NCBI GenBank assembly: GCA_028819775.1
Contig: JAPPKV010000121.1
Span: 1 to 16,229, forward strand
DNA: 16,229 nt
Reading direction: 5' to 3'
From: Gammaproteobacteria bacterium
GTDB lineage: Bacteria; Pseudomonadota; Gammaproteobacteria; Pseudomonadales; Azotimanducaceae_A
Of the stretch, positions 1 to 6,530 are shown in pieces. The notes below the pieces were generated by a model. It worked only from the letters and a program-made list of their open reading frames with translations, did not search any database and had not been told where the DNA came from. The stretch's first letter is position 1. Every line of letters begins with the position of its first letter. Both the position numbers and the translations under genes were made by a program.

Positions 1-87
1 CACACCTTCGAACTGATGTCGCTTGGCGCCGACGGCGTGGAAGGCGGTGAAGACCTTGACGCGGATATTCGTTACGCCGACCTGTAG
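1..87 (+). CDS. gspG: Type II secretion major pseudopilin GspG, C-terminal end (partial)
   Basis: The window opens inside this gene; only the last 28 codons and a TAG stop are present. The readable tail contains SLGADGVEGGEDLDADI, which matches the conserved C-terminal calcium-binding loop of GspG (SLGADG..GG...DADI), the major pseudopilin of the type II secretion pseudopilus. In the family, the Asp residues of this loop bind Ca2+ and stabilise the folded periplasmic domain. The following gene, gspH, starts inside this end, as expected for the conserved gspG-H-I-J-K-L-M order. The N-terminal prepilin part lies outside the window. The identification rests on the short tail plus the context and is strong. 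Confidence 0.9.
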   Translation, partial: HTFELMSLGADGVEGGEDLDADIRYADL

Positions 88-742
88 TGCGCCGGGTACC
101 GGGTCCACCCGGGCCCATCGTCGAGCCGCGGGATTCACGCTGCTCGAGCTTTTGCTGGTCGTCACCATCATCGGCATCCTGGCGTCGGTGGTAGTGCTCG
201 GAGCGACGGATGTCGGACGACAGCGCACCATACGCGCCGAAGCGGAGCGATTGGTGCTCGCCGTGGAACTGGCCCGCGACGAGTCGAGGCTGCGCAATGC
301 GGTGTGGGGCTTAAGGGTCGACGGCGGCACCTATCGGTTCCTGGAGTACGACGACGCCGGAGACGAGTGGCACGACGTGGCGCGCCGGGAATTTGCCTCC
401 GATGCCACGGAGGACAATGTCGAGTTCCAGGTCGGGCCTGTTCTGGAGGGTTCGGAAGACGCACTGGAACCGGCTTGGAACCCGGCGAGCAGGAGAGGCG
501 AGACGGTGCCGCGCACCACGGACGTGGTCGCGGACGACGAGGCCCCGGTTCCGGATGTGGTCATCTATCCCGGCGGCGAGATGACACCGTTCAAGATCAC
601 CGTGTCCGGCGGCGACGACTATGTGGCCTGGGTCGCCCAGTCCGATGGGATCCAACGGACGCGTGCCGTTGCTGAGAACGAAGTCGACGAGGTCGACGAC
701 GATCTCCGGGACTGGCTGCAGGACGCCGGCATCGTTCAATGA
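56..742 (+). CDS. gspH: Type II secretion minor pseudopilin GspH
   Basis: Minor pseudopilin thought to sit near the tip of the periplasmic pseudopilus, in complex with GspI, GspJ and GspK. The protein has a type IV prepilin cleavage site, AAG|FTLLELLLVV, with Phe1 and Glu5 of the mature form, then a hydrophobic helix (FTLLELLLVVTIIGILASVVVLGA) and an acidic C-terminal domain. The start is uncertain. There is no ATG, and no ATG, GTG or TTG codon lies in frame between base 59 and the cleavage site at 134. I chose TTG at 56 because GGTGA lies 5 bases upstream; GTG at 47 or TTG at 23 are alternatives. The leader would then be about 26 residues, longer than usual, and the gene overlaps gspG by about 32 bases. 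Its ATGA stop overlaps gspI. Confidence 0.9.
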   Translation: MTRIFVTPTCSAPGTGSTRAHRRAAGFTLLELLLVVTIIGILASVVVLGATDVGRQRTIRAEAERLVLAVELARDESRLRNAVWGLRVDGGTYRFLEYDDAGDEWHDVARREFASDATEDNVEFQVGPVLEGSEDALEPAWNPASRRGETVPRTTDVVADDEAPVPDVVIYPGGEMTPFKITVSGGDDYVAWVAQSDGIQRTRAVAENEVDEVDDDLRDWLQDAGIVQ

Positions 743-1146
743 CGACGGCCATGCGCCATCCCGGTCGGCGCGTGGCCGGGTTCACGCTCTTGGAGTTGCT
801 GATCGCCTTGGCGATTCTGGCCATTGTCTCCATTGCGGTTTTCAACCAGGGCGGGGACACGGCGCGTCAACTCGGTGGTCTCGAGCAGAAGACCCTTGCA
901 CGATGGGTGGCCGAGAACGAACTAGCCAAACTGCGCTTGGAACACCGCCTGGCGGGCGAGCCGCTGCGCCCGCGCAGCAAACGGGACCAGGTGTCCCATG
1001 GCGACCGTTACTGGCAAGTCGTCGAAGAAATCCAGACAACGGACCATCCATGGATGCACCGGGTGGAAATCTCCGTCTATGCCCTGGTGGATGGACGGGA
1101 GGCCGGCCCGGTCGACACGCTGGTTGGATTCGTGGGACGGTATTGA
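739..1146 (+). CDS. gspI: Type II secretion minor pseudopilin GspI
   Basis: A 135-residue minor pseudopilin, the expected small size for GspI, which nucleates the GspI-J-K tip complex of the pseudopilus. The prepilin leader MTTAMRHPGRRVAG is positively charged and ends in Gly just before FTLLELL (Phe1, Glu5), the GspO peptidase site. The hydrophobic helix FTLLELLIALAILAIVSIAVF follows, then the GspI-like stretch WVAENELAKLRLE. The ATG start overlaps the gspH TGA in an ATGA, and the TGA stop overlaps the ATG of gspJ by one base, so translational coupling is likely. A second in-frame ATG at codon 5 could also serve as the start. Confidence 0.94.
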   Translation: MTTAMRHPGRRVAGFTLLELLIALAILAIVSIAVFNQGGDTARQLGGLEQKTLARWVAENELAKLRLEHRLAGEPLRPRSKRDQVSHGDRYWQVVEEIQTTDHPWMHRVEISVYALVDGREAGPVDTLVGFVGRY

Positions 1147-1871
1147 TGAAACCCCATTGCGCGTCCGAAACCATCGCCAGGCAAGCCGCATCGGGCAAAT
1201 TTGCGAACCGTCTGGGTTTCACGCTGGTGGAGATGATGACGGCACTGGCGATATTCGGCGTGATCGGGCTCATGGCGACCCAGATACTCACCGGTACGAT
1301 CCGAGTTGGTGAGACCACGCGCGAACGGGGTGAGTCCCTTTCGGATGCGCAACGCGCCATGGACATCATCGGTCGGGACATCATGCAGTTAACCCGACGT
1401 ACCGTGCTGGACGAACTCGGCGAAGCAACGGAGCCGGTAGTCGTATCCGGCACGAGCCTCCTCGAATTGACGCGCCTGGGATGGCAGAACCCGCTTGGGA
1501 AGTCGCGTAGCGAGGTGCAGCGGGTCGCCTATGTACATCGGGACGATGCGCTGATCCGGCTGTTCTGGCCGGTGCTGGATCGCGCACCCGGGTCGGAGCC
1601 AATTGCCCAGATGCTGCTGAAGGGCGTTACCGAGGCAAGTTTCAGCGTCCAGGACGATCAGGGCGAGCGGCACGGTTTCTGGCCGTTGGTGGAGGCGGAG
1701 GACGAGACCGCCCCGGAACTCGCCGCGGTGGCCATGGCGCTGCGACTGGAACGCTACGGGCATGTCGAACGCCTTTGGCTGGTGGCCCCGGGGGCCTCCT
1801 ACATAACCGATGCCGAGGCCGGTGACGACCCGGACGCTGGCGAAGTCGAAGGCGTGCGGATCCGATCATGA
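1146..1871 (+). CDS. gspJ: Type II secretion minor pseudopilin GspJ
   Basis: A 241-residue minor pseudopilin; GspJ binds GspI and GspK at the pseudopilus tip. The leader of 24 residues ends ...FANRLG before FTLVEMMTALAIFGVIGLMATQIL, so Phe1 and Glu5 are present. The segment RAMDIIGRDIMQLTRR is typical of GspJ (family pattern: aM..i.rDl.Q...R). The open frame extends far upstream to 621, but that part lies across gspI in another frame and is ignored; the ATG at 1146 overlaps the gspI stop (TGATG). The stop overlaps gspK in an ATGA. The leader is fairly long for this family, but the ATG choice is clear from the overlap. Confidence 0.94.
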   Translation: MKPHCASETIARQAASGKFANRLGFTLVEMMTALAIFGVIGLMATQILTGTIRVGETTRERGESLSDAQRAMDIIGRDIMQLTRRTVLDELGEATEPVVVSGTSLLELTRLGWQNPLGKSRSEVQRVAYVHRDDALIRLFWPVLDRAPGSEPIAQMLLKGVTEASFSVQDDQGERHGFWPLVEAEDETAPELAAVAMALRLERYGHVERLWLVAPGASYITDAEAGDDPDAGEVEGVRIRS

Positions 1872-2848
1872 TTTCCGACCGTCGACATCGTCCGGCCCCA
1901 CGGGGGCTAGCGCTTGTCACCGTCCTGCTCATCGTTGCCGTGACTACCGCGCTGGCCTACGAAATTGCCAACCGGCACGCATTCGGCGTGGCGGTGAGTC
2001 GTCAAGTTTTCTCGGGTTCCCAGGCACGGGAATTTGCCCTGGGAGGCGAACAGTACGCGCGGCAACTGCTCTATGCCGATTGGGAAGACGAAGGCACGCG
2101 TAGCAAGGACACCCTGCTGGAGGACTGGTCGTCGATGCCGGAAGCGTTCGAGGTCGAAGACGGCGGCATCGAGATGCGCATCGTGGATCTGTCCTCTCGG
2201 TTCAATCTGAACAGCCTGCTGGGTGCCGAGGGTCCCCAAAATGCGGCGCGACTCAATCGCTTGTTCACGGATCTGGAGTTGGATCCGAAGTACGTGGACG
2301 CCTGGGTCGATTGGATCGATCCGGACCAGGAGGTGCAACCCTACGGTGCCGAGGACGCCGACTACCTTCTCCGGGAACCGCCTCACCGAGCGGCGAACCA
2401 GCGCGCGGTCGACATTTCCGAACTCCGCCTTGCCGTGCCGTTCGAATCCCGGGACGAATATGCTCGGCTAGCACCCCATGTCACGGTTCTGCCGACCGAT
2501 CAGCTCACCGTAAACATCAACACGGTCACCGAAGCGGTCCTTGCCAGCCTGGCCCCGAACTTCCCAGCCGCGGACGCGCAACTCCTGGTGGAGCAGGTGC
2601 GCGACTACGACGATGTGGAAGGCGTCATCGCCCGCTATGCACCGCTTGGCGAAAGCGCCGCGGCACTCCGGGTTGGCAGCCAGTTCTTCGAGGTGCAGGT
2701 GAGGGCGCATGTTGGCGAAACCCGTTCGGAACTCACCTCGGTACTGCACCGAAACCAGGAGAGCGGGGAGCTCACCCTGTTGTCGCGGAACTTCGGCCGC
2801 CGAGTCGAACCCCGGGACGACGGGGACACAGATGCCACGGAAGCCTAA
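1868..2848 (+). CDS. gspK: Type II secretion minor pseudopilin GspK
   Basis: A 326-residue protein, the length expected for GspK, the large pseudopilin that caps the pseudopilus. The leader MISDRRHRPAPRG precedes LALVTVLLIVAVTTALAYEIANR. The mature position 5 is Thr rather than Glu, which is characteristic of GspK and supports this identity over another pseudopilin. The stretch IRIVDLSSRFNLNSLLG (here MRIVDLSSRFNLNSL) is the family's 'D..grfNlN.L' region near residue 110. An alpha-helical insert with VDWIDPDQE and PYGAEDADYL (about residues 148-170) matches the conserved DWiD.D.....GaED.yY block. Start overlaps gspJ by 4 bases; gspL follows after 3 bases. Confidence 0.95.
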   Translation: MISDRRHRPAPRGLALVTVLLIVAVTTALAYEIANRHAFGVAVSRQVFSGSQAREFALGGEQYARQLLYADWEDEGTRSKDTLLEDWSSMPEAFEVEDGGIEMRIVDLSSRFNLNSLLGAEGPQNAARLNRLFTDLELDPKYVDAWVDWIDPDQEVQPYGAEDADYLLREPPHRAANQRAVDISELRLAVPFESRDEYARLAPHVTVLPTDQLTVNINTVTEAVLASLAPNFPAADAQLLVEQVRDYDDVEGVIARYAPLGESAAALRVGSQFFEVQVRAHVGETRSELTSVLHRNQESGELTLLSRNFGRRVEPRDDGDTDATEA

Positions 2849-2851
2849 CCG

Positions 2852-4099
2852 ATGAAGCGTTTGTTCGTACGGATAAAGGCACCGGTGGTGCGTACGGAGG
2901 AGGGCATCGACGCGATCGTCGACTACCTCGTCCATGACGAGCACGGGGTCACCGAAGCCGTCGGGCAGACCAACGCCGCCGGGCTTGCCGAATTCGTCGA
3001 AATGAATGCGTCGTGGGCGGTGGATCCCGCACGGGTCGTCGTTTTCGTGTCCGCGAGCGACGTTCTGTCCGCGAGTTGCGAGGTCCCGGGCCGCAGCGTT
3101 GCCCAGATGCGGCGGGCGGTGCCCTATGCCATCGAAGAATTCGTGGCCGACGACATCGATACGATGCAGGTGGCCTGTGCGGACCTGGTGCGCAACGAGC
3201 CCGTGCATTGCCTGGTCGCCCCGCGGCGCAGCGTCGAGGAGTGGTTGGCCTTCCTTGCGGAGGCCGGAATCCAGCCTGGATTCCTGACGGCGGATGCAAT
3301 GGCGCTTAGGAACGACGGCAATGTCGTCGACGTGCTCTTCGAGGACGATCATGCGCTAGTCCGTGCTGCGGAGCAGATGGCATGTGTGGATCTTCCCAAC
3401 CTTGCCGAAGTCGTCGCAGGCATCACGGTGGGGACGGACCCTGATCGGCCGGCGGCGCTTCGTTTGATCAACGGGACGGCAGCGGGCCTCCGGGGATTGG
3501 ATCTCGACGGGTTCGAGGTCGAGGAGGCGCTGGTCGACATATCCGTGCTCGGCTTTCTTGCCGGTGAATTCGACGGGCAGGCGGTCAACCTGCTGCAAGG
3601 CGACTACGCGGTGAGGCGGCGTCCCACGGGTGCCTGGTCGCGTTGGCGTCCGGTGGCTGCCCTCGCCGGTACATGGTTCGTTGTCGGCCTGGCCGTGTTG
3701 GCGGCCCAAGGGTTCTGGGCCGACTACCAGGCATCGCGATTCCAGGAGCAAGCCGTAGAGCTCTACCGAACGCTCTACGGTGTCGACCGCGTTGCGGGCA
3801 ACCCCGCCGCGCGAATGAGGCGGTTGTTGGGCCAGACCACCGGGACCGACGACAGCTTTTACCGCCTCACTGGGCAGTTCGGGGAGGGGCTGTCCGAAAT
3901 CTCGGACCAATACGAGCTTCGCGGGGTGACCTATTCGACGCGCCGGGGGCTCGATGCGGACCTCGTCGTCGCCGATGACGCCGTATTGGAGCGCCTTGGT
4001 GCGTCGTTGCGGCGCGTGGGACTGGACATGGAAGTCATTTCGACCGATTCCGCGCAATCCGGGGGACGGATCGGTGCGCGACTGCGCGTCTCCGGCTGA
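2852..4099 (+). CDS. gspL: Type II secretion inner-membrane platform protein GspL
   Basis: A 415-residue bitopic inner-membrane protein. In the family the actin-like cytoplasmic domain recruits the GspE ATPase and the periplasmic ferredoxin-like domain dimerises with GspM. Visible here are the GspL pattern RRAVPYAIEEFVADDID (about residues 87-103, the 'a.pfalEe.la.d.d' region), NLLQGDYAVRR (246-256) just before the membrane, one transmembrane segment (about 266-288, VAALAGTWFVVGLAVLAAQ) and a periplasmic tail of about 125 residues. Start ATG is 3 bases after the gspK stop; the TGA shares one base with the gspM ATG. The order K-L-M and the topology make the call firm. Confidence 0.93.
   Translation: MKRLFVRIKAPVVRTEEGIDAIVDYLVHDEHGVTEAVGQTNAAGLAEFVEMNASWAVDPARVVVFVSASDVLSASCEVPGRSVAQMRRAVPYAIEEFVADDIDTMQVACADLVRNEPVHCLVAPRRSVEEWLAFLAEAGIQPGFLTADAMALRNDGNVVDVLFEDDHALVRAAEQMACVDLPNLAEVVAGITVGTDPDRPAALRLINGTAAGLRGLDLDGFEVEEALVDISVLGFLAGEFDGQAVNLLQGDYAVRRRPTGAWSRWRPVAALAGTWFVVGLAVLAAQGFWADYQASRFQEQAVELYRTLYGVDRVAGNPAARMRRLLGQTTGTDDSFYRLTGQFGEGLSEISDQYELRGVTYSTRRGLDADLVVADDAVLERLGASLRRVGLDMEVISTDSAQSGGRIGARLRVSG
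3881..3888 (+). promoter_or_regulatory. KOPS-like FtsK-orienting octamer (left of dif)
   Basis: GGGGAGGG on the + strand fits the enterobacterial KOPS consensus GGGNAGGG and points toward dif. It lies inside gspL. KOPS sites load the FtsK translocase and steer it to dif. A single short GC-rich match could be chance; it is listed because its polarity agrees with that of the next sites. Confidence 0.4.
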
Positions 4100-4596
4100 T
4101 GGCCATGTTTGCACTCGAGTCCATTGGCAATGTTTGGGTCCGGTCCGGTCTAAGGCGGCGGTACGAGACCCTTGCCGCCCGCGAACGCCTGCTGGTTCGA
4201 CTATGTCTCGGATTGGTGGCTGCGTTGGCGCTCTATGCAGGCATCGACTCCTTGCTCGACTTCCGCCGTGATGCCGTCACGCGCTACCTGAACGAGCAAC
4301 GCGATCTCGAATGGATGAAGCGGAACCAGCATCGAGTTGCCCGCGGCGACAGCGGCGGCGGGACGGGCGAGTTGCTGTCCACGGTCGTCAACAGCACGGC
4401 GGCTCAGTTCGGTTTCCGGCCGCGACGTACACAAACCGAAACGGAGGGGGTGAGTGCGCGGATCGAAGCCGAACAGTTCGATCGGGTGTTGCGCTGGGCG
4501 CACGCGCTGGAGACGCGTCACGGTGTCGAGATCACCCGAGCGGACATCGATCTCAACGACCCGGGGAGGGTCGATGCCCGGTTCAGCCTGCGCTGA
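4099..4596 (+). CDS. gspM: Type II secretion inner-membrane protein GspM
   Basis: A 165-residue protein with a short cytoplasmic N-terminus, one transmembrane helix (about residues 31-49, LLVRLCLGLVAALALYAGI) and a periplasmic domain, as expected for GspM, which pairs with GspL in the inner-membrane platform. The region preceding the membrane (YETLAARERLLVRL) matches the GspM pattern 'w..l..RER.ll..'. It is the last gene of the operon here: no gspN or gspO follows, and the gene ends only 33 bases before the dif site. The periplasmic part diverges widely in this family, so the name rests on size, topology and position after gspL. Confidence 0.9.
   Translation: MAMFALESIGNVWVRSGLRRRYETLAARERLLVRLCLGLVAALALYAGIDSLLDFRRDAVTRYLNEQRDLEWMKRNQHRVARGDSGGGTGELLSTVVNSTAAQFGFRPRRTQTETEGVSARIEAEQFDRVLRWAHALETRHGVEITRADIDLNDPGRVDARFSLR
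4563..4570 (+). promoter_or_regulatory. KOPS-like FtsK-orienting octamer, 60 bases left of dif
   Basis: GGGGAGGG near the end of gspM fits GGGNAGGG on the + strand and points rightward to dif at 4630. It is the match closest to dif. Whether this species uses the Escherichia coli KOPS sequence is an assumption. Confidence 0.45.
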
Positions 4597-4629
4597 TCTC
4601 TACACGTGCCAGACGCCGCGTTGGTCGTA

Positions 4630-4657
4630 ATTTAACATAATATACATTATGCGAAGT
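4630..4657 (-). other. dif: Chromosome dimer resolution site dif (XerC/XerD site)
   Basis: Read on the minus strand the 28 bases are ACTTCGCATAA, then TGTATA, then TTATGTTAAAT: an 11-base XerC arm, a 6-base central region and an 11-base XerD arm. From memory, the E. coli dif has arms GGTGCGCATAA and TTATGTTAAAT with the same TGTATA centre, so 25 of 28 positions agree and all differences lie in the outer XerC arm; the Pseudomonas-type dif (outer bases GATTCGC) is closer still. XerC and XerD, activated by FtsK, recombine here to resolve chromosome dimers during division. The site is intergenic and AT-rich in a GC-rich background. Strand composition changes sign across it, as expected at the terminus. 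Confidence 0.93.
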
Positions 4658-4736
4658 TATGGGCGAGCGTGGGGCCGGTCTAAAACGGGCCCGTTGGGGC
4701 GCGCGGCCGTCCGAGGTAACGGCTCCGGACCAAGGC

Positions 4737-4757
4737 GGGACGGGACAAGCCCGTCCC
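4737..4757. terminator. Perfect 8-base hairpin between dif and the acyl-CoA dehydrogenase stop
   Basis: GGGACGGG and CCCGTCCC form a perfect 8-base stem with a 5-base loop (ACAAG). It abuts the stop codon of the minus-strand acyl-CoA dehydrogenase, so it may protect or end that transcript. There is no T-tract on either side, so it is not a textbook intrinsic terminator; a REP-like dispersed palindrome is an alternative. Confidence 0.5.
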
Positions 4758-6362
4758 CTACGCGAGTAACGCTTTGCCGATGACCTTGAGAGCCAAGGTC
4801 TCTTCGGTACCCTCGAAGATCGATAGGACGCGAGCATCCACAAAATAACGGCTTACGTCGGTTTCCTCGGCGTAGCCTAAGCCGCCGTGGATCTGCATCG
4901 CCTCGCGCGTGATCCACTCCGCAGCCTTGCAGGCAACGAGTTTCACGAGACTCGCTTCAAGCTGGCCGCCGCCGGCATCCATGGTTCTTGCAACGGCATA
5001 CGAGAATTGCTGGCACGCCGCGATCGTGGCCGCCATGCGGGCAAGTTTCTGCAGCGTCAGCGGGTAGCCGGCGACGGATCGATCGAAAACCTGGCGCTGC
5101 TCGGCGTATTCGAGTGCCCGCCCGAACGCCGCTCGCATCAGTCCGCATGCTCGGGCGGCGGTCTGCAGACGGCCGCCTGCGAATCCGCTCATGGTGTAGT
5201 AGAAGCCCCGGCCTTCCCCGCCGGCCTCGCCGACCAAGGCGTCCTCTGGGACGACGAAACCGTCGAAAAAGAGTTCGAACGAGTGCATTCCCCGATAGCC
5301 GATGGTCGGAATCGCCCGGCCGGTCAGGCGACCGCCCATCGGGCTGTCCACCGTGAACGCCTGGTTGTCCGTGCCTCGCTTTTCGACGACAAAGAGGGAC
5401 AGCCCCCGATGCGGCGGCACGGCATTCGGATCCGTTCGCGCCAACACCAGGAGCGCGCCGGCCTTGCCCGCGAACGTGCACCAGGTCTTGCCCCCGTTCA
5501 GGGCCCAGCCGGACGTTCCATCTTCGGCGCGAGTGGCCCGCAGCGTAACGGATGCCACGTCCGAACCCGTACCGGGCTCCGTGACCGAAATGGCGACCAG
5601 GGGCTCGCCGGCGGCGATCCCCGGCAACCAACGCGCCTTCTGGGCCTCCGTTCCGCCTTCGAGTACGGCCCGGGCCATGATTTCCGGCCGCGTAATCAGA
5701 CTGCCCGCGGCCCCCAGCGAGCCGCGCGAGAGTTCCTCTGTTACGACCACCATGCCTAGGCTGTCCTCGTGGTCGTCCGGCTTCAAACCCCCGTAGCGGG
5801 CGGGCACGGACAAGCCGAAGCAGCCGAGTTCCCGCAAGCCGTCGATGATGGCGTCCGGAATCATGCGGTCGCCGCGGTGGATGTCCTGGGCCAAGGGGAC
5901 GACCTGCTCCTCTGTAAACTGACGAAACGTATCCCGGATTAGCGACTTTTCTTCACCGAGGTGGTCGTCGGGCGCCCTACCCTGGCGCTGCCGGATCGTT
6001 TCCCCAAGCAGCGCGATAGTCGATGGCGTCAGGTATTCGTCGATGAACCGTTGCGATTCGCCGTCGAACTGCGCCCGGCGTAGCCCGAACGCGGAGGGCC
6101 TGGCCTGCAATCGGCCCAGCACCCGGGCGAGCGCATCGGCGCAGAACATATTGGCCAAGGACCGCTTGTAGGACGCCTCGCCGGACGGCGAGGGATGGTC
6201 GGCATATTCGAGCATCGCATCGGCGGCATGAAGCTCGGCGGTCGAAACCGACAGGTCGTAGACCTCCATCTGCACCGCGTCGATGTCGCGCCCGACGAGA
6301 TGCGCCACACCCCGTTCGATCAACGCCGAGGTCCTATCGATGGCCTGTCGCGCCCTTCTCAT
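4758..6362 (-). CDS. Acyl-CoA dehydrogenase with N-terminal extension, (2S)-methylsuccinyl-CoA dehydrogenase-like
   Basis: An FAD-dependent acyl-CoA dehydrogenase of 534 residues, about 150 longer than the usual 380-400. Residues 1 to about 135 are a helical extension; the dehydrogenase fold follows. Family signatures: VTEPGTGSDVAS (260-271), GGKTWCTFAG (290-299), AEQRQVFDRSVAGYPLTLQKLA (420-441), IHGGLGYAEE (491-500) and IFEGTEE (515-521), where Glu517 aligns with the catalytic base of the medium-chain type. The size, the extension and the stretch GGTEAQKARWLPGIAAGE resemble (2S)-methylsuccinyl-CoA dehydrogenase of the ethylmalonyl-CoA pathway; this substrate call is inference. I chose ATG at 6362 because GAGG lies just upstream; a TTG at 6377 is the longer alternative. 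It is divergent from the SMP-30/CoA-transferase pair. Confidence 0.85.
   Translation of the reverse strand: MRRARQAIDRTSALIERGVAHLVGRDIDAVQMEVYDLSVSTAELHAADAMLEYADHPSPSGEASYKRSLANMFCADALARVLGRLQARPSAFGLRRAQFDGESQRFIDEYLTPSTIALLGETIRQRQGRAPDDHLGEEKSLIRDTFRQFTEEQVVPLAQDIHRGDRMIPDAIIDGLRELGCFGLSVPARYGGLKPDDHEDSLGMVVVTEELSRGSLGAAGSLITRPEIMARAVLEGGTEAQKARWLPGIAAGEPLVAISVTEPGTGSDVASVTLRATRAEDGTSGWALNGGKTWCTFAGKAGALLVLARTDPNAVPPHRGLSLFVVEKRGTDNQAFTVDSPMGGRLTGRAIPTIGYRGMHSFELFFDGFVVPEDALVGEAGGEGRGFYYTMSGFAGGRLQTAARACGLMRAAFGRALEYAEQRQVFDRSVAGYPLTLQKLARMAATIAACQQFSYAVARTMDAGGGQLEASLVKLVACKAAEWITREAMQIHGGLGYAEETDVSRYFVDARVLSIFEGTEETLALKVIGKALLA
5975..5982 (-). promoter_or_regulatory. KOPS-like FtsK-orienting octamer (right of dif)
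   Basis: CCCTACCC on the + strand is GGGTAGGG on the minus strand, fitting GGGNAGGG and pointing leftward to dif, the polarity expected on this side of the terminus. It lies within the acyl-CoA dehydrogenase gene, so coding constraint alone could explain it. Confidence 0.4.
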
Positions 6363-6388
6363 ACGGCCTCGAACCAACGCACCGTGAG

Positions 6389-6394
6389 ATTCTA
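6389..6394 (-). promoter_or_regulatory. Probable -10 element for the acyl-CoA dehydrogenase
   Basis: On the minus strand TAGAAT lies 26 bases before the ATG at 6362, matching the TATAAT consensus at 5 of 6 positions. No good -35 hexamer is found 16-18 bases further upstream, so an activator or another sigma context may apply. Confidence 0.4.
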
Positions 6395-6443
6395 GCGGAC
6401 GGGCGTGCCGTTCCGGGGGCGTCTGGCCGGCGCTTGATGCGGT

Positions 6444-6453
6444 GTGCCGGCAC
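6444..6453. promoter_or_regulatory. Ten-base palindrome in the divergent control region
   Basis: GTGCCGGCAC is a perfect palindrome lying between the divergent acyl-CoA dehydrogenase and SMP-30 genes (gap 6363-6530). It could be an operator half-way between both starts, but GC-rich palindromes of this length also occur by chance. Confidence 0.25.
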
Positions 6454-6530
6454 GGCTCGCGCTGTTAGGTCGGTATTTCCTTATGCTGTAATGCAGATTC
6501 GTTGGCACCCGCACGGAAAGGCCGCCCTCG

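Noticed and set aside
2468..3352. Long minus-strand open frame (294 codons) opposite gspK/gspL
   Set aside because: It is the antisense shadow of well-identified genes, spans their junction and has no recognisable motif; high GC makes such frames common.
3356..4114. Minus-strand open frame of 252 codons opposite gspL
   Set aside because: Antisense shadow of gspL, rich in Pro, Arg and Gly with no domain features.
4627..4660. Resemblance to a loxP site (shared ACATTAT and CGAAGTTAT blocks)
   Set aside because: About 26 of 34 positions agree with loxP, but the left arm does not form the required inverted repeat, and the dif match is far better and explains the whole stretch.
4887..5759. Plus-strand open frame of 290 codons opposite the acyl-CoA dehydrogenase
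   Set aside because: The minus strand encodes a full-length enzyme with all family motifs here; the plus reading is low-complexity shadow.
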